A DNA stretch of 64,000 bases from Semisulcospira habei. Taxonomy: Eukaryota; Mollusca; Gastropoda; Semisulcospiridae. Positions 62,168 through 64,000 of this stretch are shown one piece after another; within the stretch, counting starts at the first letter, position 1; the number at the start of each line of letters is the position of its first letter. The stretch is from positions 210,138,934-210,202,933 of the forward strand of contig BTPG01000003.1 of the NCBI GenBank assembly GCA_036245525.1. The letters are read 5' to 3'. The position numbers were made by a program, and so were the translations under genes. The notes under the pieces were generated by a model that did not search any database, was not told the DNA's origin, and saw only the letters and a program-made list of their open reading frames with translations.

Positions 62168-62296
62168 TTTCAAGACATGTGGGACCTTTCCACCCTGGAT
62201 TGCACGTGCAGCTTCCACTGACCTTGTTACACACGTCTTTACAGTTACTGCTGCATCTTTCTTTACAGTCCAGACCAAAAGATCTGTCCCGGCATT
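62168..62296 (-). CDS. Receptor gene 2, EGF-like exon (129 bp)
   Basis: Acceptor 'cttcttatag', donor GTAAGC. It encodes CRDRSFGLDCKERCSSNCKDVCNKVSGSCTCNPGWKGPTCLE, a complete eight-cysteine EGF/laminin-type unit. Phase 1 at both ends. It is the most upstream exon of gene 2 in the window; exons for the signal peptide and lectin domain should lie beyond 64000. Confidence 0.75.
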
Positions 62297-62334
62297 CTAT
62301 AAGAAGAGAAGAGGTAAAGGTGCTGGGGAAAGTA

Positions 62335-64000
62335 AGCTGATAACAAACATGGGACATGCATGCGGCCCTCACAGTCTGATAACAAAAAATGGGACATGCA
62401 TTTGGCCCTCAAAGTCTGATAACAAACATAGGACATGCCTACAGCCCTCACAGTCTGATAACAAACATGGGTCATGTATGCAGCCATCACAGTCTGATAA
62501 CAAACATGGGACATGCATCTGGCCCTCACAATCTGATAACAAAAATGGGACACGCATACGGCCCTCACAGTATGATAACAAACATGGGACACGCATGCAG
62601 CCCTCACAGTCTGATAACAAACATGGGACATGCATGCGGCCCTCACAGTCTGATAACAAACATGGGACATGCATGCGGTCCTCACAGTCTGATAACAAAC
62701 ATGGGACATGCATGCGGCCCTCACAGTCTGATAACAAACATGGGACACGCACGCGGTCCTCACAGTCTGATAATAAACATGGGACATGCATGCGGCCCTC
62801 ACAGTCTGATAACAAACATGGGACATGCATGCGGCCCTCACAGTCTGATAACAAACATGGGACATGCATGCGGCCCTCACAGTCTGATAACAAACATGGG
62901 ACATGCATGCGGCCCTCACGGTCTGATAACAAACATGGGACATGCATGCGGCCATCACAGTCTTATAACAAACATGGGACATGCATGCGGCCCTCACAGT
63001 CTGATAACAAACATGGGACATACATGCGGTCCTCACAGTCTGATAACAAACATGGGACATGCATGCGGCCCTCACAGTCTGATAACAAACATGGGACATG
63101 AATGCGGCCCTCACAGTCTGATAACAAACATGGGACATGCACGCGGTCCTCACAGTCTGATAACAAACATGGGACATACATAATTCTTCCAGCGCTAGCC
63201 TCACCTATTCTGGTTTGTGAGTAAACATGGGACATGCATGCGCCCTCACGGTCTGATAACAAACATGGGACATGCATGCGGTCCTCACAGTCTGATAACA
63301 AACATGGGACATGCATGCGGCCCTCACGGTGTGATAACAAACATGGGACATGCATGCGGCCCTCACAGTCTGATAACAAACATGGGACATGCATGGGCTT
63401 TCACAGTGTGATAACAAACATGGGACATGCATGCGGCCCTCACAGTCTGATAACAAACATGGGACATGCATGTGGCCCTCACAGTCTGATAACAAACATG
63501 GGACATGCATGTGGCCCTCACAGTCTGATAACAAACATGGGACATGCATGCGGCCCTCACAGTCTGATAACAAACTTGGGACATGCATGCGGCCCTCACG
63601 GTCTGATAACAAACATGGGACATGCATGCGGCCCTCACAGTCTGATAACAAACATGGGACATGCATGCTGTCCTCACAGTCTGATAACAAACATGGGACA
63701 TGCATGCGGTCCTCACAGTCTGATAACAAACATGGGACATGCATGCGGTCCTCACAGTCTGATAACAAACATGGGCATGCATGTTTCCCTCACAGTCTGA
63801 TAACAAACATGGGACATGCATGCGGCCCTCACGGTCTGATAACAAACATGGGACATGCATGCGGCTCTCACAGTCTGATAACAAACATGGGACATGCATG
63901 CGGTCCTCACGGTCTGATAACAAACATGGGACATGCATGCGGTCCTCACCGTCTGATAACAAACATGGGACATGCATGCGGCCCTCACCGTCTGATAACA
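62335..64000. repeat. Minisatellite D, about 39-bp unit, more than 40 copies, runs off the window
   Basis: Units of 'gataacaaacatgggacatg' plus 'catgcggccctcacagtct'. 39 bp is 13 codons, so four or more frames on both strands are open for hundreds of codons; this is a by-product. A foreign piece (63181-63223) interrupts it. Single units near 56932-57012 show the intron sequence from which it grew. Confidence 0.95.
63181..63223 (-). other. Captured splice-donor fragment in minisatellite D
   Basis: The minus strand reads 'actcacaaaccagaatag' followed by 'gtgaggctagcgctgg', nearly identical to the 3' end and donor of the candidate exon at 45644-45716. It is too short to be an exon by itself. 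Confidence 0.55.

Noticed and set aside
62263..63768. Long open frames on both strands (up to 313 codons) near the right edge
   Set aside because: They follow the 39-bp unit, which is 13 codons without stops; both strands are open at once and there is no domain or splice structure.

Overview
This is eukaryotic DNA, most likely from a marine gastropod mollusc. The evidence is exon-sized coding blocks with GT/AG borders, very long microsatellites, LINEs and tRNA-derived SINEs, and lectin/EGF receptor exons of a kind common in molluscs. The species is an inference. No bacterial operon, CRISPR array or stand-alone RNA gene is visible.

Host genes, all on the minus strand. Pieces of at least three paralogous receptor genes are present. 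Gene 1 has a signal-peptide exon (15297-15366) and two exons forming a fucolectin-type (FTP) domain (9920-10159, 8902-9117); it continues left out of the window. Gene 3 has two cytoplasmic-tail exons (25321-25373, 24128-24271), the last cut off by a LINE. Gene 2 enters from the right edge with EGF-like exons (62168-62296, 58753-58884, 58337-58468, 56687-56830, decayed 55863-55993, 55452-55583, 54985-55044), a transmembrane exon (54435-54549) and tail exons (53498-53550, 52833-52999). The tail ends in an ITAM-like pair, YDRL-x12-YTDL, suggesting a Draper/MEGF10-like phagocytic or immune receptor family. Most borders are in phase 1, which suits module shuffling and duplication.

Central element. 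28020-45568 is an almost complete Polinton/Maverick (adintovirus-like) integrated virus of about 17.5 kb. It has terminal inverted repeats of about 237 bp and a gatct target duplication. It carries a double-jelly-roll major capsid protein, an A32/FtsK-like packaging ATPase, a protein-primed DNA polymerase B, a retroviral-type integrase, and nine other ORFs, several typical of Polintons. The capsid gene has an in-frame stop, the polymerase shifts frame at a run of nine A, and the integrase is split by two LINE insertions with clear target duplications, so the copy looks dead. No adenovirus-type protease was found.

Repeats. 615-8890 is a head-to-tail train of four LINE copies, each between (GA)n tracts, suggesting insertion into (TC)n/(GA)n. 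A nearly full-length RTE-type LINE lies at 20843-24127 and an RNase H LINE fragment at 51014-52241. TTAA-flanked hairpin MITEs of two families are scattered through the window. Large minisatellites have units of about 47 bp (10414-14850), 48 bp (19715-20085), 45 bp (24385-24664), 85 bp (46781-47895), 48 bp (48005-48265), 79 bp (50655-52900, derived from the receptor tail exon), 56 bp (59100-61838) and 39 bp (62335-64000).
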